DNA of 10,292 nucleotides, from positions 1-10,292 of the forward strand of contig JAFGJU010000237.1 of NCBI GenBank assembly GCA_016928935.1, written 5' to 3'. The notes below the pieces were generated by a model. The model was not told where the DNA came from, made no database searches, and saw only the letters and a list, made by a program, of their open reading frames with translations. The position numbers and the translations under genes were made by a program. The stretch is from Candidatus Eiseniibacteriota bacterium (GTDB lineage Bacteria > Eisenbacteria > RBG-16-71-46 > JAFGJU01). Of this stretch, positions 1 to 7,097 are shown in pieces. Within the stretch, counting starts at the first letter, position 1, and the number at the start of each line of letters is the position of its first letter.

Positions 1-398
1 ATCACAACGAACCTCTGCCGTGTTCAGGCTTGCGATTGTCAGTTACGTCACGCAATCTCCCCGGTAATAGCTGATTGACCATTGTATCGTAATTACCGGG
101 GGCCATGCGTACGTCTTCATAACGAGGGGAGCGCAGGTGCAAGTATGCCACGGGGAATCGGGTGTCGACAGAGCAAAGAAACCCGGTGACTTCTATCACG
201 GGGTGTCTCGTCTTGTCATCCCACAACCTCCTTTGTGGAGCAGCTATCTTACCAGGGCTGTCAACCGAGGTCATGATTTTCACAGGCAGCGGCCTTCCAC
301 TCCAGGAGGGGCTCAGACGATTACGAGTATCTCTCCCAGGCGGCGTGGGGGTGCGGTACAGGACGGCCGCCGGCTCTACCATCTGGCTTGTGCTGTGC
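1..398. other. Left-edge stretch without a supported gene
   Basis: I see no convincing gene here. A minus-strand frame is open from about 433 to the left edge, but it has no motif I recognise and its 5' part lies antisense to the transposase relic that follows, so I do not call it. The plus-strand frame that carries the relic is also open from 162, but its residues before about 399 do not resemble the transposase. They are probably decayed or unrelated sequence. No convincing RNA gene or repeat was seen. Confidence 0.5.
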
Positions 399-653
399 GC
401 AGTGGCCTGCCTAATGCAAGACCTGGACGACATCCTCGTCTACGTGGACATGCCCCGGAAGGATTGGAAGAGGGTCGGAACCTCGATCACGATTGAGAGA
501 GGGTTCAGGGAGGTGAGGCGCAGGGTAGGACCCATGACCATCTTCGCCAACACCCGAAGCTGTGACCTGATACTGGTGGGCGCGTTCAATAAGGCCAACA
601 TGAGATGGAGGAAAAACCCCTCCCCGGAAACCCAGTTTGTACAAGACGCTTGA
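399..653 (+). pseudogene. IS256/Mutator-family transposase, C-terminal relic
   Basis: This is the last 84 codons or so of an IS256 (Mutator-like) transposase. Intact members are roughly 400 residues and cut and paste DNA with a DDE catalytic core. The fragment reads AVACLMQDLDDIL, then MPRKDWKRVGTS, ITIERGFREVRRR, VGPMTIFAN, SCDLIL and ANMRWR. This matches the family's C-terminal pattern, in which a short helix with P-x-x-x-W leads into RTTN-x-IER-x-FREVRRR-x-RPM-x-x-F-N-x-x-SC, ending with a W-containing helix. The usual RTTN is degraded to VGTS, and all of the catalytic region upstream is missing. The frame is open back to 162 but homology is not visible there. I infer a dead remnant. The match to the family tail is strong; how the 5' part was lost is unknown. 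Confidence 0.8.
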
Positions 654-715
654 CGCTACCACTCCGGCGGCCGGCATTGACCGCAGCCGCAATATCGTGA
701 TAGAATCGATGTGAC

Positions 716-741
716 CCTTAAACGCTAAAGCAGTGTTAAGG
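716..741. repeat. Short inverted repeat upstream of the signalling operon
   Basis: The arms CCTTAA (716-721) and TTAAGG (736-741) are perfect inverted copies around a 14-base centre. They lie about 140 bases before the first ATG of the operon. The AT-rich arms in a GC-rich background could be an operator for a dimeric regulator. A chance match of 6+6 bases is also quite possible, so I give this low weight. Confidence 0.3.
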
Positions 742-844
742 TTCCTGTAAGTGCGCTGAGTCAGGCCATGTGAACGCGGATAGGCCGAGACGGGGGGCGG
801 TTGAGTGGGGGAAGGCGCACCTCACCCGTGCGTATAAAGCAGTG
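726..844. repeat. 10-base direct repeat TAAAGCAGTG, two copies
   Basis: TAAAGCAGTG occurs exactly at 726-735 and again at 835-844, so both copies lie in the 225-base region before the operon. The first sits in the centre of the CCTTAA/TTAAGG inverted repeat. The second overlaps the -10-like TATAAA. The placement suggests paired binding sites for one regulator. The copies are 109 bases apart, which is not a whole number of helical turns that I can rely on. The repeat is certain; any function is inference. Confidence 0.4.
833..838 (+). promoter_or_regulatory. Possible -10 element of the operon
   Basis: TATAAA lies 40 bases before the ATG at 879 in an otherwise GC-rich region. No -35 hexamer is found at the usual 16-18 base distance; TTGAGT at 801-806 is 26 bases away, too far. 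If the host uses a Bacteroidetes-like promoter, a classical -35 would not be expected. This is a weak candidate only. Confidence 0.2.
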
Positions 845-878
845 AATCCGCTGCCCCGAGCTGGCCGCACCAGTACTC

Positions 879-2663
879 ATGGAAAACGCTAGAGACCCGG
901 TCCCGTCCGGGAGGTCACAAGACCTAGTTTCTGCAAAGGGGTCGCCTCAACCGGTCCCTGTCACGAGTTCACCGAGATATCGCTTCTCGCACCGGACCGC
1001 CCGTCTCTTACTCCTCTCAATTGTGGCTCTTGTAGTTGTGACAGCGGGTATTGTGTACCTTACTCGTGCCTTTCACCGTTCCCCGGAGAATCAATGGGTC
1101 CTCACCTACTACGACAGTGAAGGCACATCTTACTACCCAATACCGTCACGCGCGCTGCGGCCCGGCGCGACCCTGCAGGTCCTCTGGAAGATACCGGTCA
1201 GCGGCCTGGGAAACCTCGGCGTCGCTAGAGTCAGGGGCTTTGACACACCGTTGGTTCTGTTGTGCGAGGAGCAGCGTATAAGGCTCATAGATGGACGGGG
1301 CGAGGTGAGATGGATAAAGGAGGTTTTTCCCGGCAACACGGGGGCCCTGGACCGGGACACGGGAGCACTGGACTGGGATCAGGACGGGTTGGTGGACCTC
1401 GTGGTGACCGAGGTTCACTTGGATACGGTATGGAACTGCACGGACGCATGGGACGCGCTCCTCATTGACAACCTTGGCAGTACGTTTGACCCGAGGTCCG
1501 CCGCCCAAGCCACGGCCGATTCGATGCGGATTGAACGCAGGGAGATTAGCACTGTCATCAGTACTAGCGGCGACACGCTATTGAGTGTGCCGCGGCTCCT
1601 TCCACTGCACTGGGACAACCTCAAGACGGCGTATCCGTCCGAGCGTAACCTGACGCTGCGCGCGTTTGGTCCCGGATATCCTGCCTCTGACCGCTACTCC
1701 CGTTTGTTGCTGCAGCCCATCCGCATTGAGGACGGAGAGGGGCGTCCCAGCATACAGCGGTACCTTTCCCGGAGATTGGTCAGGAGAATTGAGGCCATCG
1801 AAGCGCCCAGCGGCAGGATACGCTGGGCCATCCCGGTCCCTTTCTTCCCGCACCTGCAGGCCATAGCCGACGTGAACGTAGATGAGCTTCCCGACATCAT
1901 AGTTGGAGGGTACTGCCCGGAGAACGGGTGCGCCGAGTCAGGCATGGTGGACGTCGGACAGATTACGGTCCTAGCTGCTGGGATTTCAGGGGAGATCCTT
2001 TGGACCCAGGTCTTTCCGGGTGACTTTGCCGGTGCCAGGGCCTGCGTCGCGGACGTGCTTGGCGATTCGGACCCGGAAGTGGTGGTCGTAGTTCACAATT
2101 GGAGGATGAACAGGGGAACCCTGGCCGTGCTGGACGGCAGCTCCGGGCGAGTGCTTCGCAGGAAGCAAGCGGATTTCTCTTTCTGCGGGCTCTCTGCGGT
2201 GGACACGGATGACGACGGCAAGAAGGAGGTCTTTGTGGGAAGCACCGAGGGGACCGTATTCCGGGTCGACGGGGATTTGCGGCTGCTGTCCAGCAGACAG
2301 ATTGTGTTGAAGGAGGACGGGTCCCAGTTTCCGTGCTGTCTTGTTCAGGCCGCCAACGACGTGGACGGAGACGGCGACATCGAGATAGTCTGCATTGCCA
2401 CTCCAAGAGGGGGCGGCGAGTGGGACCCGTCGCGGAGGCTGGACCTGGCGTATGGGGTTGAGCGTCTTGTGGTCCTGGGGAGCGACTGTAGAGTCGAGTG
2501 GGACATTCCCCTGGGTTCACCTGACGCCGCCAGGGACTACGACTCTTCGGAGGGCTTCCTTGCCCAACATGCCGTTCTGGGCGACCTCGACGCAGACGGA
2601 GTGAACGAGATTCTGTGCAGAACGCGCACCGAGGTCATTGCGTTTGGGTTTAGGTCACAATGA
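879..2663 (+). CDS. Membrane-anchored FG-GAP/VCBS beta-propeller protein
   Basis: The 594-residue protein is probably a type II membrane protein with a large extracytoplasmic propeller. Residues 1-41 are polar and basic. Residues 42-60 form one hydrophobic helix (ARLLLLSIVALVVV), and the rest is soluble. Six Ca-binding-like FG-GAP/VCBS loops are visible: DWDQDG (165), DVNVDE (331), DVLGDSDPE (392), DTDDDGKKE (442), DVDGDGDIE (494) and DLDADGVNE (569). Each is followed by a hydrophobic strand such as DIIVGG or EVFVG. They alternate with PQQ-like strands of the type G-x-I-x-W (RIRWAIPV, EILWTQVF). The ectodomain holds 11 cysteines, including an adjacent pair at 486-487. There is no enzyme motif. 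The start is the first ATG of the frame, with only a weak ribosome site. The stop overlaps the next gene's ATG (ATGA), so the two are likely co-translated. I infer a ligand-sensing or docking partner of the kinase; the exact ligand cannot be read. The fold call is firm, the role is not. Confidence 0.85.
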   Translation: MENARDPVPSGRSQDLVSAKGSPQPVPVTSSPRYRFSHRTARLLLLSIVALVVVTAGIVYLTRAFHRSPENQWVLTYYDSEGTSYYPIPSRALRPGATLQVLWKIPVSGLGNLGVARVRGFDTPLVLLCEEQRIRLIDGRGEVRWIKEVFPGNTGALDRDTGALDWDQDGLVDLVVTEVHLDTVWNCTDAWDALLIDNLGSTFDPRSAAQATADSMRIERREISTVISTSGDTLLSVPRLLPLHWDNLKTAYPSERNLTLRAFGPGYPASDRYSRLLLQPIRIEDGEGRPSIQRYLSRRLVRRIEAIEAPSGRIRWAIPVPFFPHLQAIADVNVDELPDIIVGGYCPENGCAESGMVDVGQITVLAAGISGEILWTQVFPGDFAGARACVADVLGDSDPEVVVVVHNWRMNRGTLAVLDGSSGRVLRRKQADFSFCGLSAVDTDDDGKKEVFVGSTEGTVFRVDGDLRLLSSRQIVLKEDGSQFPCCLVQAANDVDGDGDIEIVCIATPRGGGEWDPSRRLDLAYGVERLVVLGSDCRVEWDIPLGSPDAARDYDSSEGFLAQHAVLGDLDADGVNEILCRTRTEVIAFGFRSQ

Positions 2664-5368
2664 CAACAGCCAACCATCTGCGTGTTCAACTGAATTGTCG
2701 TGGGACGCCGATGCTCGCCGCGCTGCGCCTTGTACTCATTGCGGCATTCCTGGCGACGCCCGACCTATCGGAGTGTTCAGACCCGGAGGACCGGGACAGA
2801 CTCCCCGTAAGGAACAGCGAGCTCCTAACGGTCGTGGAAGCCCTGCCGATTTCTCCGCTGGCCATGGACGCATGGGTTCCAGGTAGAGTTGGCGACCGCG
2901 ACGTCTTTGCGCTGGCGTTCCCCGAAGGCCAAGTTCTCTGGGGTCAGGGCCTCCGAGATCCGGACGGGTTGAGTTGGGCCCAGTCTAGGGTATCGACACG
3001 CCACCCCATATACTCGGTCGCGCGCGCTGCCGGTGGAAGGTGCCTGGCCGCGGGACCGGGTACGCTGCAGCTGCTCTCTGGGGGATTGAAGGTTCTGGAT
3101 TCGCGAGCGATTGAGTCCGGCTGCCGAACACCGCGGCTGATTGAGTGTGGCTCTGATGACGGCCGTAGCTTCCTTGTGTGCGGGGGCAGCGTATCAGAGA
3201 TCCGTACGACGGGGGAGTCACTGTTGGTCAGGAGGATTAGGGAGTTCCCGGAAAACGTGATCACGGCGGTCGCGTCCTCGTCGGAAGACCTCATCCTCGT
3301 GTCCCACTGTGGTGGTGAGACAGTCTTGACCTTTGAGGGCAGAGTCCTCTGGGAGTCCTGTGGAGCGAGGGTCTTTCCTCCCTCGATGGATGTCTTCGGG
3401 CGGATGATCTCGATCGATGGCGTCGCTCCTCTGGGAAGGCTGTCAACAGCATGTTGCGCAGCACACGGCTCCGGCACGCGCTTCCTTGTATGCAGGGGGA
3501 CGCCCGTCGGCAAGTGGGAACTAGTCTGCATTGAAAGCCTTCGCGGCCGCATCTCTGAGGCCTGGAAGATTCCCTTGCCGGGTCCGGCCTACGGCCTGCT
3601 GGAGAGCAGTGGTCTTGTCCACGCCTGTGGAGGAATGCTCGATGGCAACGAGTGGCAGGCGGGATGGGTTGTCCGAGTGGACAAAGGCGGCTCGCCGCTC
3701 GGCCAAGTCGAGATACCGGCGCCGGGCAGGTTTATCGATGAGATGGATGGTTTGATCGTCGTCCATGGCTTCGGTAGGGGTTTCGTTGTGCTTACCCCAG
3801 AGCTCCGCCAATTGTGGATCAGCGATTCTCCCGTGACACCGGTTGCACTTCTCACGGCCGACACGGACGCCGACGGTTCCAGTGATGCCTTCGTCGTGGG
3901 GCTTGGCGCTCCACACTCGCCTCCGGCCTGGGATATTGAAGGACTGAAGACGACGCCTGGAAGCCAAGGCGGTGTGCCACGCGTCTCGGAGAACGTTCGT
4001 CTTCTCGATCAGGCGAGCACTGCAACCCTATTCCTGTCGAACGCGGGCAGGCTGCTGAGTCGGGCAAAGGAACAGGAGCGCAAGGCAATCGAGTTAAGCG
4101 AGTCGGACACGTGGCAGGCCATAGACAGCCTTCTCTCGGCGACAAGCCTCTACGGGAGACTGGGGAGATTCGACGACGCACGCCGCGTGAGTTCCAAGAC
4201 GCGAGCGCTGGTCCTGCAGGCTCGGGCCGTAAGCAGGAAGGCCGCGACGTTTCCGTTGGTGGCTGGCGCAACCGCAGCCGCCGTGCTGTTGGCTGGTCTG
4301 GGGTATTCTCTCACACGGCGGGCGGCATACAAGACTGTTCTGGTGGCATCCCCACTCGCGAGCGCCGGCGTGTCGCTTGCCTTTGCGCCGTCGCTCGCAG
4401 CAGCCGGGCCTTACCTCAGCGTTGCAGCCTCGGTCTTGGCGGGAATCGTGGGACTCAAGTCCGGCGAGTTTCTCCAGAGGAAAAGGGAGAGCGGAGGCAA
4501 GACGACTCCTCAGCTCGTGGAGGAGCTCAGGGAGAAACTCGCCGCTTTCAGGCACGGCGGATTCGGGAGGAGAAGTCTGGAGGACCTCCCCACACTGTTG
4601 AACGACCTTACGCCGGGGTCCCCTGTTTCTGCTGAATATGCCCGAATGCTAGACCGTATCGTCCGAGAGTTCAATGACGCGGTGTACGGTCAGCTCATGG
4701 ACATCGCCCGACTATTGAGGTTGACCAAATACGACCTTGACTTGGGCAGCACGCTCGAGAAGCAAGCGGGTGTGTTCTCTGAACATCTCTTGTGCCTCGC
4801 CCATGTCCTCGCGGCAAACGGCATCCTCGAACGTTCGTTGAGGGATACACTCGCCGCGACTGCCCAAAACCTCCATCATCACACGACCGAGCTCAGGAAC
4901 AGACTGCAGGAACGCCCCATGTGTTCGCTGTCCGAAGTGCTCGACGCAGTGCTGACCTCAAAGGCGGAAACCCTGGAGTCGGCGGGAGTGCTCGTCCTGC
5001 CCGGCAGCCGCCCTGGAGGCGAAGATAGCGTATATGCCCCCAGATCTGACCTGCTCAACGTCGTCGAGAATCTGATCTCCAATGCTGCAAAGGCCATGGA
5101 GGGTTCTCCCGAGAAGAAGCTGCGCTGCGACGTGGTTTTGCATCGCCGGAGAGCGATCCTGCTAGTCTCGGACACGGGCTCAGGTATTCCGCGAAGCCGG
5201 CGGAAGCGCATTTTCGAGCACCGGGGAACGTCCGACGCGGGAGGTTTTGGTCTTCCGTGGAGCAGGCGGGCTCTGAGAAAGTACGGCGGTCTGGTCCGGG
5301 TGAAGCAGAGCAGGCCTGGGAAGGGAACGGTGATGGAAGTCGCTCTCGTTAACTGGGCGGGCCGATGA
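2660..5368 (+). CDS. Sensor histidine kinase with large propeller-like periplasmic domain
   Basis: This 902-residue kinase probably autophosphorylates and passes phosphate to the downstream regulator. Residues 18-37 look like a signal peptide. About 40-440 is beta-rich and propeller-like, with repeated FLVC strands (171 and 275), G-x-V-L-W blades (92 and 228) and one FG-GAP loop, DTDADGSSDAFVVG (401). About 448-525 is helical and TPR-like. Three membrane helices follow (about 531-550, 559-577 and 582-599), with RRAAYK at 553-558 on the inside, which places the C-terminus in the cytoplasm. The ATPase shows an N-box (NLISNAAKAM, key N808), G1 (DTGSGIP, 838), F-box (IFEHRGTSD, 851) and G2 (GGFGL, 861). 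No canonical H-box is visible. H709 and H715 lie about 95-100 residues before N808, roughly the usual distance, and HHH at 739-741 is closer. Twelve cysteines fall between 39 and 323, and none in the rest of the ectodomain. The ATG at 2660 overlaps the previous stop. An alternative ATG at 2711 would begin directly at the signal peptide and may be the true start. Confidence 0.85.
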   Translation: MTTANHLRVQLNCRGTPMLAALRLVLIAAFLATPDLSECSDPEDRDRLPVRNSELLTVVEALPISPLAMDAWVPGRVGDRDVFALAFPEGQVLWGQGLRDPDGLSWAQSRVSTRHPIYSVARAAGGRCLAAGPGTLQLLSGGLKVLDSRAIESGCRTPRLIECGSDDGRSFLVCGGSVSEIRTTGESLLVRRIREFPENVITAVASSSEDLILVSHCGGETVLTFEGRVLWESCGARVFPPSMDVFGRMISIDGVAPLGRLSTACCAAHGSGTRFLVCRGTPVGKWELVCIESLRGRISEAWKIPLPGPAYGLLESSGLVHACGGMLDGNEWQAGWVVRVDKGGSPLGQVEIPAPGRFIDEMDGLIVVHGFGRGFVVLTPELRQLWISDSPVTPVALLTADTDADGSSDAFVVGLGAPHSPPAWDIEGLKTTPGSQGGVPRVSENVRLLDQASTATLFLSNAGRLLSRAKEQERKAIELSESDTWQAIDSLLSATSLYGRLGRFDDARRVSSKTRALVLQARAVSRKAATFPLVAGATAAAVLLAGLGYSLTRRAAYKTVLVASPLASAGVSLAFAPSLAAAGPYLSVAASVLAGIVGLKSGEFLQRKRESGGKTTPQLVEELREKLAAFRHGGFGRRSLEDLPTLLNDLTPGSPVSAEYARMLDRIVREFNDAVYGQLMDIARLLRLTKYDLDLGSTLEKQAGVFSEHLLCLAHVLAANGILERSLRDTLAATAQNLHHHTTELRNRLQERPMCSLSEVLDAVLTSKAETLESAGVLVLPGSRPGGEDSVYAPRSDLLNVVENLISNAAKAMEGSPEKKLRCDVVLHRRRAILLVSDTGSGIPRSRRKRIFEHRGTSDAGGFGLPWSRRALRKYGGLVRVKQSRPGKGTVMEVALVNWAGR

Positions 5369-5397
5369 GCCCGCCATCAGAGGTTTCAGGAGGACGC

Positions 5398-6768
5398 ATG
5401 GACCTACCGACGATCCTGATTGTGGATGACGATGAAGACTATCTCGGCCAGATTGTCGGCAGATTGGGAGCAACTTATCGTTGCGTGACTGCCGTCAGTC
5501 GCTCAGAGGCGCTGGAGACAGTAGGGCGTGAGAGTCCTGAGGTGGTCCTCTTGGACCTCGAGTTCCACGAGGACTCTCAGGCAGGCTTCCAGATTCTAAG
5601 GGAGTTACAGGGAGTAGTGCCGCTTGTTCCGGTCGTGATGTTGACTCGATTCGACAAAGTCGACCTCGCCCTCGAAGCGATCCGGGGGGGCGCGGAGGAT
5701 TACTTGCTGAAGAGTCACGGAGTCGGCGAATTAAAACTCCGGATCGAGAGGGCACTACGCGAGGGCCGGCTGAGGAGACACTCCCGGGCGCGGACAGAGT
5801 CGGAGGGCCTGGATATCCCGAGGCTCATCGGGAATAGCGCCGCCATCCGTCAGCTTATCGATAAGGTTGAACGCTGCTCATCCAGTGATGTCCGCGTCCT
5901 GATAACCGGAGAAAGAGGAGTCGGCAAGGACGTTGTGGCTTACGAGATTCACCGAAGGAGCGGGCGCGCGGTTGAGCCTTTCGTCATGGTTAGCTGTCCG
6001 TCGGTTCAGACTCAATTGGCCGAGAGTGAGCTCTTCGGGCACGAGAAGGGCGCCTTCACCGACGCCAAGGAGACGAGGATCGGAAAGGTTGAAATCGCGA
6101 CCAAGGGGACGCTTTTTCTGAACGAGATCGCTCATCTTGACGCTCACGTCCAGGCCAAGTTGCTCACCGTGCTTGACTACGGCGCCTATGAGAGACTGGG
6201 CGGAACGAGGACACTCAGGACGGGGGCGCGCGTTATGGCGGCCACGAACCGCGACCTGCCGACATTGGTTGAACGCGGCGTGTTCCTCCCCGACCTTTAC
6301 GACAGGTTGAACCAGGTGCACATTCACGTTCCACCTCTGAGACAGAGACGGGAGGACATCCCGGCGTTGGTGAACCACTTCCTGCATGCGGCATGCGTAC
6401 AACAGGGCAGAGACCTCTTGGCGGTGGAGAAAGACGTGATTCCGCTGCTTCAGAGTCACCATTGGCCGGGAAACGTTAGAGAACTGAGAAACAAGATCGA
6501 CACCGCAGTGGCCCTGAGCGGCGCCCGTGTGCTCCGCCGTCACGATTTCCTCTTGCAGGGAGTCGAGGCAACGGCGGATGCATCCGCAGGGATCCTGACT
6601 TACAAAGAAGCGCGCAAGGCGGCTCTGCGAGAGTTCCAGCGTGAGTACCTGCGGAGGGTCCTGCGCGACGCGGATGGAAACGCGTCGCTTGCTGCTAGAC
6701 GTGCCGGGATCCACAGAGCCAGCCTCGCCCGTATGGCGAGGGACACTGGCCTGACGCAAAAAGACTAA
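5398..6768 (+). CDS. Sigma-54-dependent response regulator (NtrC family)
   Basis: The 456-residue protein is an enhancer-binding activator of sigma-54 RNA polymerase. It has a receiver (about 5-120) with acidic D10-D12, phospho-acceptor D53 (LLDLEF), T83 and K105. The AAA+ domain (about 140-375) has Walker A GERGVGKD (171), the sigma-54 loop GAFTDA (218; consensus GAFTGA), Walker B GTLFLNEI (237; consensus GTLFLDEI), sensor I ATNRDL (282), an arginine-finger region DLYDRLN (299) and WPGNVRELRN (356). The Fis-type HTH is at about 417-452 (GNASLAARRAGIHRASL). The Walker B Asp is Asn at 242 while the following Glu is kept, which could weaken ATP hydrolysis. I chose ATG 5398 because AGGAGG lies 4 bases upstream and the protein then starts like a normal receiver (MDLPTILIVDDD). 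An ATG at 5365, overlapping the kinase stop, would add 11 residues. It is the cognate partner of the kinase by adjacency. Its targets are unknown, but sigma-54-like sites lie downstream. Confidence 0.93.
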   Translation: MDLPTILIVDDDEDYLGQIVGRLGATYRCVTAVSRSEALETVGRESPEVVLLDLEFHEDSQAGFQILRELQGVVPLVPVVMLTRFDKVDLALEAIRGGAEDYLLKSHGVGELKLRIERALREGRLRRHSRARTESEGLDIPRLIGNSAAIRQLIDKVERCSSSDVRVLITGERGVGKDVVAYEIHRRSGRAVEPFVMVSCPSVQTQLAESELFGHEKGAFTDAKETRIGKVEIATKGTLFLNEIAHLDAHVQAKLLTVLDYGAYERLGGTRTLRTGARVMAATNRDLPTLVERGVFLPDLYDRLNQVHIHVPPLRQRREDIPALVNHFLHAACVQQGRDLLAVEKDVIPLLQSHHWPGNVRELRNKIDTAVALSGARVLRRHDFLLQGVEATADASAGILTYKEARKAALREFQREYLRRVLRDADGNASLAARRAGIHRASLARMARDTGLTQKD

Positions 6769-6975
6769 GGCATGTCGCCATTTGATTAGCGCTGAACCTG
6801 CCCACGCTTCACGCACCTACGGGCCCGAAGGGTCGGAGCCTATCGCCTTCTTGTGACACTCGCCGCGGCAGGAGCCACTTCTGTCTATTGTAGCTCCAGC
6901 CACCATCCAAACGCTTCCCCATAAACATCAGCGAGTTAGCCGATCGTCGCTCAATCGGATTACGGATTGCATGTC

Positions 6976-6991
6976 CGGCACGAATCTTGTG
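6976..6991 (+). promoter_or_regulatory. Candidate sigma-54 (-24/-12) promoter
   Basis: The sequence CGGCACGAATCTTGTG fits the sigma-54 consensus TGGCACG-N4-TTGCW well. GGCACG at 6977-6982 and TTG at 6987-6989 are exact with the right spacing. The weak points are the first T (here C) and the -12 GC, which is GT. It lies 208 bases after the stop of a sigma-54 activator gene and 107 bases before the GTG of a small membrane ORF. The expected transcript start is near 7001-7003, exactly where a compound hairpin begins. The mismatch in the most conserved -12 dinucleotide is the reason for modest confidence. Confidence 0.37.
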
Positions 6992-7004
6992 AGGGAGACA
7001 CGCT

Positions 7005-7067
7005 GGCCGCGGCTGACTGTGTGCCTCGGGTGGGTGGTGCGATTCAAGAGGCACTTGGGCCGCGGCC
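7005..7067 (+). repeat. Compound inverted repeat / leader hairpin
   Basis: Two nested pairs of arms are perfect. The outer arms are GGCCGCGGC (7005-7013) with GCCGCGGCC (7059-7067), and the inner arms are GTGCCTC (7021-7027) with GAGGCAC (7048-7054). They are separated by small internal loops of 7 and 4 bases, with a 20-base terminal loop. As RNA this is a stable 16-pair stem at the start of the transcript predicted from the sigma-54-like site. No T-run follows, so it is not an intrinsic terminator. It could be a 5' stabilising or regulatory leader or a protein-binding site. The outer arms are themselves near-palindromic, so other foldings exist. Confidence 0.5.
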
Positions 7068-7097
7068 GGCAGCGAAGGTGGAAGAGGAGTTTGTTGT

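Noticed and set aside
2..433. Long minus-strand open frame at the left edge
   Set aside because: No recognisable motif, runs off the edge, and overlaps the IS256 relic antisense; GC-rich DNA often leaves such frames open.
764..779. GG-N10-GC spacing before the operon as a sigma-54 site
   Set aside because: Only the two dinucleotides match; the rest of the -24 and -12 elements is absent.
1963..2520. 185-codon minus-strand frame
   Set aside because: Antisense to the FG-GAP repeats; very rich in Arg and Pro, without any motif.
5878..6816. 312-codon minus-strand frame
   Set aside because: Lies antisense to the AAA+ and HTH domains of the response regulator, whose motifs are unmistakable.
6822..6834. 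Hairpin GGCCC-GAA-GGGTC after the response regulator
   Set aside because: Only five pairs including a G-T wobble, three-base loop and no T-run; not enough for a terminator call.
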